A stretch of DNA of 64,000 nt from assembly GCF_000003855.2 (NCBI RefSeq), contig NW_003101629.1, forward strand, positions 57,698 through 121,697. Reading direction: 5' to 3'. Source of the stretch: Blastomyces gilchristii SLH14081 (lineage: Eukaryota; Ascomycota; Eurotiomycetes; Onygenales; Ajellomycetaceae). The position numbers were made by a program, and so were the translations under genes. The notes below the pieces were generated by a model that did no database searches, was not told the origin of the DNA, and saw only the letters and a program-made list of their open reading frames with translations. Positions 1-12,300 of this stretch are shown piece by piece. Each line of letters starts with the position of its first letter. Within the stretch, counting starts at the first letter, position 1.

Positions 1-239
1 TTCTGAGTTCCTGGAATCACTTCTGAAGAAGTCACTGATTAATGTCAATGAGAAGTGTGCATTAACTGTAACTGATCAGAACACATTGCTTTCAACTGCT
101 GATCAGTCTACATGCCTTCTCACTCAAAGAATGAATCAGTACCTGTTTATGTCAATTACATTGCAGTGAAGGAAGATTCAGAAGATAACTATGAGAATAC
201 TCTGATGAAATAGAGAAAAGATTAGCTTCTGTTTAAATT

Positions 240-3200
240 TGTAAACAGAAGCTTGAAGAGATTGAATAACAATAATTTGAAGAGAAAATGATAATGAATA
301 TGATTCTTGTATTCACTGTGATTGATAACATATATAATATGAAACTCATGATAAACAGTGATCTATGTCATTATGCAATGATTAAATCTTCAGTCATAAG
401 ATGTTACAATCTTCAGTGTATTCTCTTATCAAAACCCTGACTTCTCACAGAATTTAATGACTTAAAAGATGTTTGTATCTGTTACATGATAAAGTTGAAT
501 ATAGATGTCAGAGAACATCAATGTGAAGATGCCTATATATACAAAGTTGATAATCTTGATTATAATCTTATATTAGAACTTGTCTGACTATCTGAATAAG
601 ACATCTTATTGAATACTTGAAACAGAAGCTTAATATTCTCTAACAATGATAAGATTCACAAAGATGATATTCATAAGACTATGAATCTGATACAGATCTC
701 TGCTAATGCCTATGAAATGCTCTTAAAAGAAAGTCACTGAAAAGATCACTGATAGCAGAATTATATAGCAATCTATTCTATCAGTCTGACTGATATTAAG
801 AAAGCTCTAGAGAAGTTATTCTGTACTATAATAACAGATTCTTATACAAAACTTCCTTAATAATATTATGAATATCTAGATGTTTTTCAACAGAAAACAC
901 TACAAATATACTCCTCTTACAAGGCTCAGGAGTAGATCACAGTATCAAGTTAGAAAAGAAGAATGATAAGAACTTCAAGTCATCATAAGACTCTCTTTAT
1001 AACATGTCTTAAGATGAACTTCTTCTTCTTCAGAAGACACTCAATGATCTGTTGAATAAGAAATTTATATATATTAGTAACTCTTTCACTGCAGCTTCTA
1101 TTCTCTTTGCAAAGAAATCAGATGAAGAACTTCAATTCTGTGTGAACTATTAAGAATTGAACAGATTAATCAAGAAGAATCACTATTCTTTATCTCTTAT
1201 CAATGAAACTCTAGCTTGCATCAGACAAGCTTAATAGTTTATAAAACTAGATATCATCATCACATTTTATAAAATCTGTATTACTGAAGAAGATGAATAG
1301 CTTACAGCATTCTGAACATATTATAATCTCTTTGAATGAATAGTTATACTCTTTGAACTGAGCAATACTCTCAGTACATTTCAGAAGTATATCAACTGAG
1401 CACTTCAGAATTTTCTTAATAAATTTATATCTGTATATCTCAATGACATTCTCATCTTCACTGATGAGTTCAGAAAAGAATATCAAGAACACATGCAAAG
1501 AGTATTATAATAATTATAAGAAGCAGAACTATTAATAGATATTAATAAGTGTGACTTCAAAGTCAAGAGTATCAAATATCTAGATTTTATCATAGAAGCT
1601 GATAAGAGGATTTGAATGAATTCAGAGAAAGTCTCTGTCATTCTTAAATAAGAAGCTTCATATACTGTGAAAGATGTATAAAGCTTCATCAGATTTACTA
1701 ACTTCTATCAGTGATTTATATAAAACTTCTCAGATATCATGAGATTACTTATAGAACTTATCAAGAAGAACTCAGTATTTCAGTGATCAGTGAATACTGA
1801 AGCTGCATTCACACAGATGAAGAAGATATTTATTAACACTTCTCTACTAATAATATTTAACTCTGATTATAAAATAGTTATTGAAGCTGACTTCTCTGAC
1901 TATATTACAGAGAGAGCTATATTATAATATAATAATAAAGATGTCTTATAATTATATATCTTCATATCTAAGAAACTGAGTCTCACTGAATACAACTATG
2001 AGATCTATGATAAGAAACTTCTTACAATTATACACTGTTTAGAAGAATGAGACTCTGAACTCTGAAATATCTTCAAATTTGAGATAATCACAGATTATAA
2101 GAATCTTAAGTACTTCATAACTATCTATAAACTCACTGAATAACAGATGTGATGATCTGAGTTCTTAAGCTGCTTTCATTTTACAATACACTACTGTCTC
2201 AGCAGTCAGAACTTGATAACAGATACTCTCTCATGATAAGAGTAAGATATGTCTTGCAATATAACAGATATCTATTGAATGAACTGAGAACACTGACTTC
2301 TAGATCTGAAGATATTAGTTAATCAAGATAAAATAACTTATAACACTATATACACTTCTCTGATTAGAACACTCTCTCTCTGAACTGTCACTGACACTGA
2401 TACTGACACTGATATTATTATCTTGACTTCTTCTGAATCTACACTGAATCAATTATGACATGTAACAGCTTAAACTGATAAACTTCTTCAAGTACTCACT
2501 GAAGCAGTATGTCAAGAAGCATTCTGATTCTTCTCAGAACTATGTATAAGAATCAACATCTTAGAATACTTAATTGATAACAATAATACTCTGCAGTTCT
2601 GTGAGTGATGTTAAGTCTTTCACTTCAAACTCTTATACACTTGAATAATGCAAGAGATACATGATTTATATATAATCAATCACTCAGGTTATGAACAATT
2701 ATACTGAATAATCTCTTAAGAGTTCTACTAATTTGAGATATTAAACAGCATCAGATGTTTTATTTGAAACTATAATTATTATTCTTCTATTACCTTGTGA
2801 AAAAACTGTAGAAAAGATCTACTGAAATCACTCAATATTTCTGATATTATTATTATTATTATTCTTCCATTATACTCATATGCAAGGGGAGCTTATGATG
2901 AGTCCTTGCGTGATGTTAAATACAGGTCAAGTGTTGATTATACAGGGAGGGAAATACAGGTGTTGAGACCATGCCAAGATAACAAGAACATAGGAAAATA
3001 CAAAGGAGTGACAATTAGATACATGCGATAATAACTTCCCAGCCCAGGAACATAGAGCAATTCATTGAAGCGATTTGTACACCTCTGTATTTATTAGAAA
3101 CCTGAGGTGCTTGAGTTCCGGATTTAATGTATCCCCTGCGGGTTTCGAACCCACGCGCCTTGGTCAATATTTCTGATAGAATCTGATAAGATGTGATAAT

Positions 3201-4260
3201 TGACTTCACTATTGATCTCTCTGAGAGTAAGAGTTGTAGAAATGTTCTGATCATTGTGAACTGATTAAGTAAGAGTATAATATTGAAATCTTGCAATAAG
3301 ATAAATGCTGAACAAGTCACTGAAGCTTTTCTACAGAGCTCATTCTATCAGATGCATGAATTACTGAGATTCATAGTATTGAATCAGAGCTGTTAATTCA
3401 TGAGTGCTCTCTGAACAAGAATCTGTCAAGTTCTTAAGATTATATACTGTTTGTCAACTATCTATCACTCTGAGACTGATAGTGCATCAGAACAGATAAT
3501 TCAGACTGTAAAGAATTATCTTCATAAGTTCTGTAATTACTTATAAGATGATTGACATGATCTTCTTCTACATACAGAGGTCACTATCAATGATCAAGAT
3601 ACTGTCTCAACAGGTGTAAGTCTATTCTTTCTTATACACAGTTATCATATGAAAGTGTTGAATCTTCTAGAGATTACACAGTTCACATCAAATTCTCACA
3701 GTTCAATTCAGATTGCTGATAATATAGTAATAAAGCTTCAAGATACTCATGACTGAACAGAGGCCTTCATGACAATCACAAAACAAGACTAAGAGAATTA
3801 AATCAATGTTCACTGAGATCCTGTCAAGCAATATAAGATAGAAGACTTGATGTGATTGAATCTCAAGAATATACAGATCATACATTCATCTCATACACTG
3901 AATTACTGTCATATTGAGTATAAAGTGATAGAAGTTCTAGATAGTCATAATTACTGTCTTGACATATCATCAGAGATTCATGATGTCTTTCACACAAGCT
4001 TACTCTGTCATGCTGTCATCAATCTGTTTCTCTCTCAACTGATTTCTGACTGACAGCCACCAGGGATTATAGAAGAAGATAATGAACTTGAATGAGACAT
4101 TGAAGATATTCTTGATGAGAGACTCTGTGACTGCAGCTGACAATATCTTGTGAAATGAGTTAACTATAATTATCTGACCTGAACTCTGAGTTCTGCACTA
4201 TCTGAGACCGCGGCCCTTGACTGATGAGAACTACATATGATCAGGGAAGAGAGAGACTAA
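240..4260 (+). pseudogene. Gypsy-1 copy 1 pol polyprotein relic
   Basis: Relic of a retrotransposon polyprotein. Visible blocks: a protease-like stretch near 310-600 (IDSG-type core decayed to NSD, then LILEL); reverse transcriptase near 1020-1500, with the LQFCVNY block and the YLNDILIF catalytic box at about 1425-1450 (family form YLDDILIF); RNase H near 1860-2150; integrase core near 3180-3520, with the SE(x)IIQTVKNYL block near 3495; and a chromodomain near 4065-4225 (EDILDER, QYLVK, NYLT, SSALSETAALD). Trp codons have become TGA or TAG and Gln codons TAA. The frame ends in a TAA at 4258-4260, directly against the LTR. A chromodomain at the integrase C-terminus is known to bind histone marks and guide insertion; its role here is inferred from family membership. 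Confidence 0.85.
2846..3164 (-). mobile_element. tRNA-derived SINE copy 1 (5'-truncated)
   Basis: On the minus strand this reads B box (GGGTTTCGAACCC on the plus strand near 3138-3153), a unique body, then a tail ending ATAATGGAAGAATAATAAT and further AAT repeats. It is flanked by a perfect 13-bp target duplication, CAATATTTCTGAT, at 2833-2845 and 3165-3177. It interrupts integrase of Gypsy-1 copy 1, whose sequence resumes cleanly after the duplication. Compared with the copy at 14109-14479 the head is truncated and the A box is missing. It is noticeably less AT-mutated than the surrounding pol. Confidence 0.88.
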
Positions 4261-4551
4261 TGTGACAGGCTGCGCCGGATCATTATATAGACTATTTCTT
4301 TACACTTCATAGATTCTGCTGAAAGCTCTGATTCTCAGTCATTCTTGATTGCCAATCCTCAGCTGAAAAACCCATGGAATTCCTATTCTTTCACCCTGAA
4401 GCTCCACTGCATACGCACCGCGTATGCATATAAATATTCACTCTGATCATCAATTCTCACACTTTCTCTTTCTTTTCCTTCTTTAACATTTTTCACTTTG
4501 TTATATAAGACCTATATATTATACCGATCTATTCGGCGTAGGCCCCTTACA
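4261..4551 (+). repeat. Gypsy-1 LTR (3' LTR of copy 1)
   Basis: LTR of 291 bp starting TGTGACAGGC and ending CCTTACA, preceded by a purine tract (GGGAAGAGAGAGAC) as expected for plus-strand priming. Related LTRs are at 13760-14052, 43753-44024 and 60183-60454. It contains a TATATAAG-like block near 4503. The next bases belong to pol of copy 2. The right boundary could shift by one or two bases, because CAC follows the terminal TTA in all four copies. Confidence 0.85.
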
Positions 4552-6047
4552 CTCTTGAATCTGAAGATATTAGTTAATCATGATGAGATCACTCATGACA
4601 CTATACACACTTTATCAGTCAGAACATTCTTCAAATCTACACTGAATGAATTGTGATATATAACAGTTTAAACTGACGAACTTCTTCAAGCACTTATCAA
4701 AGCAGTATATCAAGAAGCACTCTGATTTCTCTCAGAACTATGTATAAGAACTGATATCTCAGAATATTCAATTGATAATAATAACACTCTATGATTCTGT
4801 GAATAATACTAAATCTCTTACTTCAAATTCTTACACATCTGAACAATGCAAGAGATGTATAATTCACATATAACTGATTATTCAGGCTGTGAATAACTGT
4901 ATAGAATGATCTTCTGAGAGTTCTACTGATCTGAGATATTAAATAGTATCAGACACTTTATCTGAAACTGCAATTACTGTTCTTCTATTATCTTATAAAA
5001 GAACTGTAGAAAAGATTTACTGAAATCACTCAATGTCTCTGATAGAATCTGATAAGATGTAGTGATTAACTTCACTATTGATCTATCTGAGAGCAAGAAT
5101 TGTAAGAATATCCTAGTTATTATTAACTGATTAAGTAAAGATGTAATATTGAAATCTTGTAATAAGATAAATACTGAACAAGTCATTGAAGCCTTCTTAC
5201 AGAGTTCATTCTATTAAATATATAAGTTACTGAGATCTATTATATCAGATTAAGATTATCAATTTATAAGTACTCTCTGAACAAGAATCTGTCAAGTTTT
5301 TAAGATTATATATTATTTGTTAACTATCTATCACTCTGAGATCAATGATGTATCAGAATAAATAATTCAGACTGTAAAGAACTATCTTCATAAGTTCTGT
5401 AATTATTCACAGAATGATGGATATAATCTTCTTCTACATACAGAGATTACTATCAATGATTAAGATGCTATTTTAACAGATATAAGCCTGTTCTTTCTTA
5501 CACACAGTTATTATATGAAGATATTAGATCTTCTAGAGATTATACAGTTTACACTGAATCTCTGCAGTTCAATTCAGATCACTGATAATATAGTAATAAA
5601 ACTCTGAGATATCTGTAACTGAGCAGAAGCCTTCATAACAAGTACTAAACAAAATTAAGAAGATTAAGTCAATATTTAACAAGATCTCACAGAGCAGTAT
5701 AAGATAGAAGATCTTATGTAATTGAATCTCAAGAATATACAGATTATACACTCATTCTGTACATTGAATTATCATCATGTAAAATACACAGTGATAGAGA
5801 TTCTAGACAGCTATAACTACTATCTTAATACTTCATCAGAAATTCATGATATATTTTATATAAGATTACTCTGCTGTGCTGTCATCAATTCATTCTCTTC
5901 TCAACTAAGTTCTGACTGACAGCTGCCAGAGATCATAGAAGAAGATAATGAACTTGAATGAGAGATTGAGAATATTCTTGATAAGAGACCTCACAGTCAC
6001 AGCTGATAATATCTTGTAAAATAAGTCAGATATAATTATCTGACCTG
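4552..6047 (+). mobile_element. Gypsy-1 copy 2, left part (spacer, integrase, chromodomain start)
   Basis: Starts abruptly inside pol, at the point matching about position 2297 of copy 1, directly after the LTR of copy 1. It runs through integrase (about 4970-5450) and into the chromodomain, where LINE-A interrupts it at 6047. The rest of this copy resumes at 13681. Stops are frequent, mainly Trp to TGA and Gln to TAA. The missing 5' part is expected to the left of copy 1, outside the window, if copy 1 is nested here. Confidence 0.85.
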
Positions 6048-6740
6048 CAACAACCAAGCGCTCCACCATGAACTCGCTCAGTTTTTCGAATAAGAACCCG
6101 CCGATAGATCCATCAAAAAGCCCTCGATCATACAAGCATTTTGACCCCATCGCCGACCGCATACCCCGTGTGGTGGTGGAGTTACCCAGCCAAATGTGAA
6201 CCAGATATTGTTTGAAACTCCTGTGTGGGATTATCCCCCATTCACCCCTATCACACCACAATCCCGGGCCAAATTGCCATACAAATTGTAAGGCAAAGAG
6301 ACCTAGCCATATGTGTCAATCTTCTTGATTTTGAAAGATTCTTAATCTGTAATTGTGAAGATATCTGAGAAGCAACTTCCACAAAAACCCTGTCTATCTT
6401 TGATGTTTCAAAACATCAACATCAAGTCTCATTCACATATCACCCTTCTCAATCTGGCCCACATCTGGTAGAAAAATACAAAAAGATATCTTGATAATAG
6501 TATCAAGTACATAATCAACAGACACATCTGAAGTGCATTCACTGTGAAAAACCCTCTCTGTCTTTACATCAAGTTTCACCCTTGTATCACTCCTTCTGAT
6601 CTGGCTCATCCCCAGCAGAAAAGTACAAAAAGATATCTCAGCAACTGTATTTAATACATAATCAGCAGATATAATAACTATAAAATCAGTATATCTCAAG
6701 ATCTGACTGAGTCTTTGATCCCTGCACAGTGAGATATATT
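6048..6740 (-). other. Antisense reading frame in the 5' region of LINE-A
   Basis: Read against the LINE, this stretch is largely open and its protein is conserved with the same region of LINE-C (55159-55696). Shared words include WCDRG, GIIPHRSF, YDRGLFDGSIGGF and FEKLSEF. Continuous open pieces lie at about 6048-6261 and 6433-6699. It is much less AT-mutated than the rest of the LINE. Compared with LINE-C there is an extra tandem unit of about 147 bp (near 6395-6690). I do not recognise the product. It could be an antisense gene, a captured host fragment carried at the LINE 5' end, or a non-coding promoter region that happens to be open. Confidence 0.5.
6395..6690. repeat. Two-unit tandem duplication, period about 147 bp, in LINE-A 5' region
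   Basis: The block around TCTGGCCCACATC at 6453 recurs as TCTGGCTCATCCC at 6600. Flanking words (AAGTCTCA / AAGTTTCA, ACAAAAAGATATCT) repeat in the same order. LINE-C has a single unit, so the duplication is private to this copy or its lineage. Confidence 0.7.
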
Positions 6741-7570
6741 AAATCTAGTTTTAATATCTCAATATTCAATAGATTCTGCAAGAGATTGAGAACAGCAACA
6801 CTAGATTTCTATTAAATTTGAGAATTAACTCTATATTGATATAATCATTGACAAAGTCTTCTATTTTAAGATATAAATAATCAGTTTCTCTACATCTCAC
6901 TGATAATATTTATATTATTATATAGAAATAGACTTATATTCTCTATAATATCAAGACTCTGAATAGAGAAAGTCTTGATAGAGAGTATATAGTAGTATAT
7001 ATCTTAATAGTTTCTATCTTATTCTTCTACAGCAGTTAATATAAAAAAAAAAAGATCTTAGAAATAGTTTTTTTACTTCTCTTAAAAAAGTAAGATGTTT
7101 TTCTCTGAATTTTATATAATATTCTTACAAAGAATTAAAAACAGAGCTATTTTCTGTTATAATTTTATATTCTTTTAAGTAAGAATTACTTTTTCAGTGA
7201 CTAAAGAGCTTTTATTAATACTTAATTCTTTTTTATACTCTCTATTAACTGATTTGAGTTGCATACTTGTTGTGTGAGAAGAATTAAATGATTTAGAATA
7301 AAATTGAATAGTTTTAATTAATTTCTCTGTAAAAAATTGATTTATTTTTTATCAGTTTTTCTCTTAAAAACTGTCATATTATCTGATTTATTATTAATTA
7401 ATATCATACTTTTTCTCACTGTATCTCAAGAAAGAGATTATAAAGATTTTATTAATTTATCTTAAAAATCAATTTTAGTTTATTAGATTCTCTTTAAAAA
7501 TCTAACCTAGTTACTGAACTAGTGTGAAAAAAATCAGATGTTTTATATATAAAAGTCTTTTATTCTTCTT

Positions 7571-7691
7571 TTGAAACAGTCTGATCAACTTTTCAATTGA
7601 AAACAGACTTAGAAATATCTTAATTGAAACAGTCTGATCAACTTATTAAAAGAGTTTAATACATATCTCAATTGAAACAGTCTGATCAACT
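7571..7691 (+). repeat. Three tandem 5'-UTR repeats of LINE-A
   Basis: The 20-mer TTGAAACAGTCTGATCAACT occurs exactly at 7571-7590, 7624-7643 and 7672-7691, spaced 53 and 48 bp, just upstream of ORF1. LINE-C has the same three copies in reverse (54207-54226, 54261-54280, 54314-54333). Each contains the palindrome TGATCA. The position fits promoter-like monomers of a LINE 5' UTR, but function is inferred from position only. Confidence 0.8.
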
Positions 7692-7709
7692 TTTAATTGA
7701 GTGAGAATA

Positions 7710-9330
7710 ATGAGTTCAAAAATATACTTAGTTAATATAAAAAAAGATGCTTTCTCAAATGCTATTTCTGAGGTTGAAATTCTGAAGAGAAGAAAGAAAG
7801 AAGAAATAGAGAAATAATAAGTTCTTAAAATACAGAAACTTGAAAAAGTAAGCAAGATTCTTGAAAAGCAGTATCTGAGTGAGATGAATAAAGAAGTTCT
7901 GTTAATTCTTCATACTTAGACTAGACAACTATAGAAGATAATCAAGTGCAAACTTGGAATTTCAAACACAGTTCAAAAAACATTGAAAATTCCTAGTACA
8001 ATCACTGACTTCTTATCTTACTCTTCTTTCTCTTTTTCTACTTCTTCTTCTTCTTCAAATCAGAAGAAAACATATGCTCAAGCAGCTGAATCTGCTGTCT
8101 CTAAACCTGCAATCTTAAAATCTGCTTAAAATCCTGAAAAAACTGAGAAGAATAATACTCATATGTTTATTCATAGAAAAGTGAAGAAAAAAATGTAAAA
8201 GAAGAAAAACTTTCAAATCTTCAGAAATAGAAGACTTATTCTCAAAGTCTTAAATCAAGATATCTTATAAAGAAACAAGCTAAACTTAAATCTCATTTTC
8301 AGAATTAGAAATGAAATTAATCAGCAGTTCTTTTCTCAGTTAATAACTAATATTAAAGTTCAAAAATCAGTTATAGCTTCAATTGAGTCATTCTTCTTTA
8401 AAAACTTCATTATTCTGACTACAATGTCTGAATTCAGTGTAGAATTTCTTATTCAGAATGAGAATCTGTGAAAATCAGCAGTAGAATCTTTATTAAACAT
8501 AATAATTCTATCTGAGAGAGATGAAAAGTGAGATAAATTCATTCTTTATAATATTTCAGTTGAAGTTTTTGACTGTGAAGAAGAAATACTACTTCTCAAA
8601 AATGAATTAGAAGAATACAACTCTATTCAACTGAGAAAAGAGCCTGTATAACTAAATTCAATTGAGTTCAGATAAAGCAGAAGAAATGCCTCTGTTCTAG
8701 TATATATAAAGACACTTGAACAGTCAAAGATCTCTGAAGTAAGAGTAGTAGATTTGAAAATGAGAGTTTATAAATACAAAGACTCAAGAATGAATCTCAA
8801 AGCTCAAACACAGTGTTCAAACTGTCAAAGATATGAACACTTTACAATCTCCTGTTTTAGAGACTCAAAATATGCATTCTATATCAGAGATTATAAAACT
8901 AGTGAGCATAAATGTGAAACATGCTCAAAAAGAGATGAAATATGTTAATATACTCTGCTTAAATGCTCTAATTGTAAAGAAAAACATGCATCTAGCTCAA
9001 AAGAATGTATGTTTACTTCAAGAACTCAAAAGAACTCAAGAAAAGATAAAGCTCAAAGTAAATCTAGAACTGAAGAGAATAGTCAAGTCAGTAAACTCAT
9101 AACTGTAAGCTTAAAAAAAAGAAACTCTTAACTATCTAAATCTTCAAACTTCAATTCTTCAGCTAAATATAAACAGAATTTGAATTCTCAAACTTCTGTT
9201 AAGATTGAAGAATTAAGAAATGACTCTGATGATAAACTAGATATAATGTAAACAGTTGAGATTTCTACTTTTCAGAATAGTTACAATCTACTATCTGATA
9301 ATAGTGATTAGATTCTACTCTACTCTCTTT
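7710..9330 (+). pseudogene. LINE-A ORF1 relic, gag-like RNA-binding protein
   Basis: Starts at an ATG at 7710 just after the tandem repeats. It shows a basic, probably coiled N-terminus (EILKRRKKEEIEK), a Ser-rich low-complexity stretch near 8025-8110, and near 8815-9010 cysteine motifs of CCHC type: CSNCQRYEHFTISC (C-x2-C-x4-H-x4-C) and CSNCKEKH(A)SSSKEC. Such zinc knuckles are normal in ORF1 of Tad1-like and jockey-like LINEs, where they bind the element RNA. LINE-C keeps the best open piece (53409-54014). The end is uncertain because stops abound and the frame approaches ORF2. Confidence 0.8.
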
Positions 9331-9334
9331 TAGT

Positions 9335-12300
9335 ATAAATATACAATAAAAATAACAAAAAAAATTTAAAAACTCTGCAAAAATCACATTTATTCAAAAT
9401 AATGTGAATAGAAACTCAAATTGTATTTATTCTTGTCTTCAAATTACATTTATATAAAAAGTTAATTTTATACTGCTTCAGAAGCCAAATTTTGATGCTG
9501 AGTAAAAATATATTATTTCTCATTTAAGCTACTACTGCTTTCTACCTCAAAAGTCTGAGATAAAGTCAAGAGTAGTGATCTATGAAAGAAAGAGATCAAG
9601 ATATCAATTTAATCTAAGATTTAATATCATGTCTGACTCTGATATTCTGATGAGTGATATTATAGATAAAGAGAATGAGTTTGATACTATACAGCTTATA
9701 AATATTTATAATGAAAAGTTATTGAAGAAAAATAATAATATCTGAATAATTAATAGAGAATTTCTGAACATAACTTCATTAAGAAACTCTATAATTATAG
9801 AAGATTTCAATGCATATCATCTCTGATAAAATTTAAAATGTAAAAGAGCAGTAAGAGCTGATAATCTGATTGAATAAATCTTTGAGCATTCAATAGATTT
9901 AGTTAACAAGTCTGATTAATAAACATTCTTTAGAAAAGATATGAAACAGAAATCTATTATAGATTTAATCTTCATATCACAAAATCTGATGAAAAAAAGA
10001 CTTGTAAACTGATTTATTGATTTAAAGAAGATATCAGAATCAGATCATGAAATTATTCAATTTAATATTAAACTGAGTGAGGAATAAATGAGTGAAAATC
10101 CTCTTCTCTCTAATCAGTTTAATTTTGAAAAAGCTGACTGAAAGGCAGTTTCAGAAAGTATAAAACTGTTAAAATCTGAAAGACAGAGTGAGCTATATTG
10201 AAATTCTGATCAAGATATCTCAAATGAAATGCTTGAGAATAGAGTGAAGCTCATTACATCTATTACTCTAGCAAGTGTTAAAGATAATATTTCAAAGAGA
10301 AAGTCTTCTGAGTATTCAAAACCTTGATAAAATGAGAATATCACATCTAAAAGAAAACAATTGACTACTGCTAGAAGAGATTGAAAGAATGATATAATTT
10401 CTGATAAAGAGTTCAAAGCTGTCAGAAATGAATACTTTTCAGATATTAAAAGAGCTAAAACAGACTACTGGAATAAATTTCTTGAAGAAGCATAAGAAAT
10501 GAAAGTTTTTAAAGCTTTTAACAATACTAAAACAAGAAGTGTAGCAAAACTTTCAATCTTAGAATATAAGTTTTAGAATGAATCATATACAGCAAACTCT
10601 GTTAAGAAAAAATGTCAAGCTTTTATAAGAACTCTCTTTCAAAACTCATCAGATTCAGATTCAGAGAAAGAGAATATATCACTTCTCAACTATATTGATG
10701 AAAATGACTGAGAATGGCCTGATCTTACACAAGATGAATTAGAGTCAGCTATCTTCTCAAGTTCAGTTAAAACTGCTGCAGAGCCTGATTCAATTAGTCA
10801 CTTGATTATTCAAAATACATACTTCTACTTAAAGAATGAATATTTTGAGCTCTTTTTCAATCTCTTGAAAAATGAATATCATTCTGAATACTGAAGAGAA
10901 GCTACTGAAGTGATTCTTATAAAATCTAATAGAAAAACTTCAATTCTTAAGTTATATAAAGTAATATCTCTATTGAACTGTCTAGAAAAGATTTTAGAAC
11001 AGATAATAGCTATACAACTATCTTTTATAAGCTCTATCAGTAATTCTCTTTTATTCAGTGAATAAATAAGAGATAGAAAACAATGTTCTGCAATTAACAC
11101 TGTTCTCTCAGTTGTTTATAATATTCAAATAGCAAAGCATGATGATCTGGTCTCAACTGCAGTTTTTATTGATATAAAAGAAGTATTTAATCATGTTTCA
11201 AAGTCAAAGTTAATTCAGACTTTGAAGATATTAAAACTGTCACTTTCTCTAATAAAATGAATTAACTGTTTTATATCTAAAAGAATCATACAACTTTTCT
11301 TTAATGAAATGAAATAAGACAAGACTGAGATAAAAATAGAAGTACTGTAAGAATCTCTAATCTCACTCATTTTATTTACAATATACACTGTATATCTATT
11401 CAAAAATAGAAATATGAGAATAGTACAATCTCTGAGTTATGTGAATGATATTGATCTAGTCTACAGCTCAAAAACTATCAAAGAGAATTTAAAAGTAATT
11501 GAAGAAGCTGTAAAGAAAATCTTTGTTAGAGCAGATATCAATCAAATTTAATTTAATATGAATAAAACTGAGTTAATTCATTTCTTTCATAGATTCAATA
11601 AGAAAGAACTATCTCTAACTCTTTTAAATAGAGAGATTAAACTCAGTGTAAATGTCAAATAATTAGAAGTATGGTTAAACTCTAAGTTGAATTTTAAATA
11701 TTACATTCAACAAAGAACTGTCAAGACAGAAAGACTATTGAATAACATAATTAGACTATTAAATACAGAGAGAGATCTATTCTTCCAGACTATGAGATAG
11801 TTATATATAGTCTGTATTACCTCAGTAGCTGATTATGAAGTTCAAGTTTGATGAAATAATCAAGAGAATTTCACTGAACTCTTTCAAAGTCTGTAAAACA
11901 GAGCTTTGAGAAGAATTCTGAGAGCATTCAAATCATCTTCTATTAAAGCAATGAAAATTGAAGCTTCAATTCCTTCTCCTGCTATTAGATTTAAAAAGAC
12001 CTGTATAAACTATACTCTGAGAGTTATAAAGATGAGCTTAAATCATATAATCAGAGAAAGAGTCTCTTCTTCATTTTTATTAATTAACTCTGGAAATGAA
12101 CTGAATTGAAATAGATTTCTTGATTGAAATGAAAATAATTCTTCAAAGAAAATGCCTTCTCAACTGTACAGACTATACTCTCTAATTAAAAATCAATTTT
12201 CTTCTTTAAATATTGAAAAAGTTGATCATGAGAAGATATCTCTCTGAAGAGAAAAGCTTGAAACTCTTATAGACTTACAAATAAGTGAACTATCTAACAA

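Larger units (their letters stand above)
1..4551 (+). mobile_element. Gypsy-1 copy 1, chromodomain Ty3/Gypsy retrotransposon (5' end outside window)
   Basis: Degenerate Ty3/Gypsy element entering the window in gag and ending with a 3' LTR at 4261-4551. It aligns by eye over its whole length with copy 3 (55969-60454) and in part with copy 2 (4552-6047). Order is gag tail, protease, reverse transcriptase, RNase H, integrase, chromodomain, polypurine tract, LTR, which is the Ty3/Gypsy order (integrase after RNase H). A SINE interrupts it at 2846-3164. Directly after the LTR the sequence resumes inside pol of copy 2, so copy 1 probably inserted into copy 2; its 5' LTR would lie left of the window. 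It is non-functional, with stops throughout. Confidence 0.9.

Noticed and set aside
2846..2880. Independent (TTA)n microsatellites here and at 14109, 34350, 13645, 25645, 55945 and 62810
   Set aside because: Each is the 3' tail of a SINE or LINE, bounded by target duplications where these can be seen.
7571..7691. CRISPR-like repeat array
   Set aside because: Only three direct repeats, inside a eukaryotic LINE 5' UTR and repeated in another LINE copy; no cas genes.
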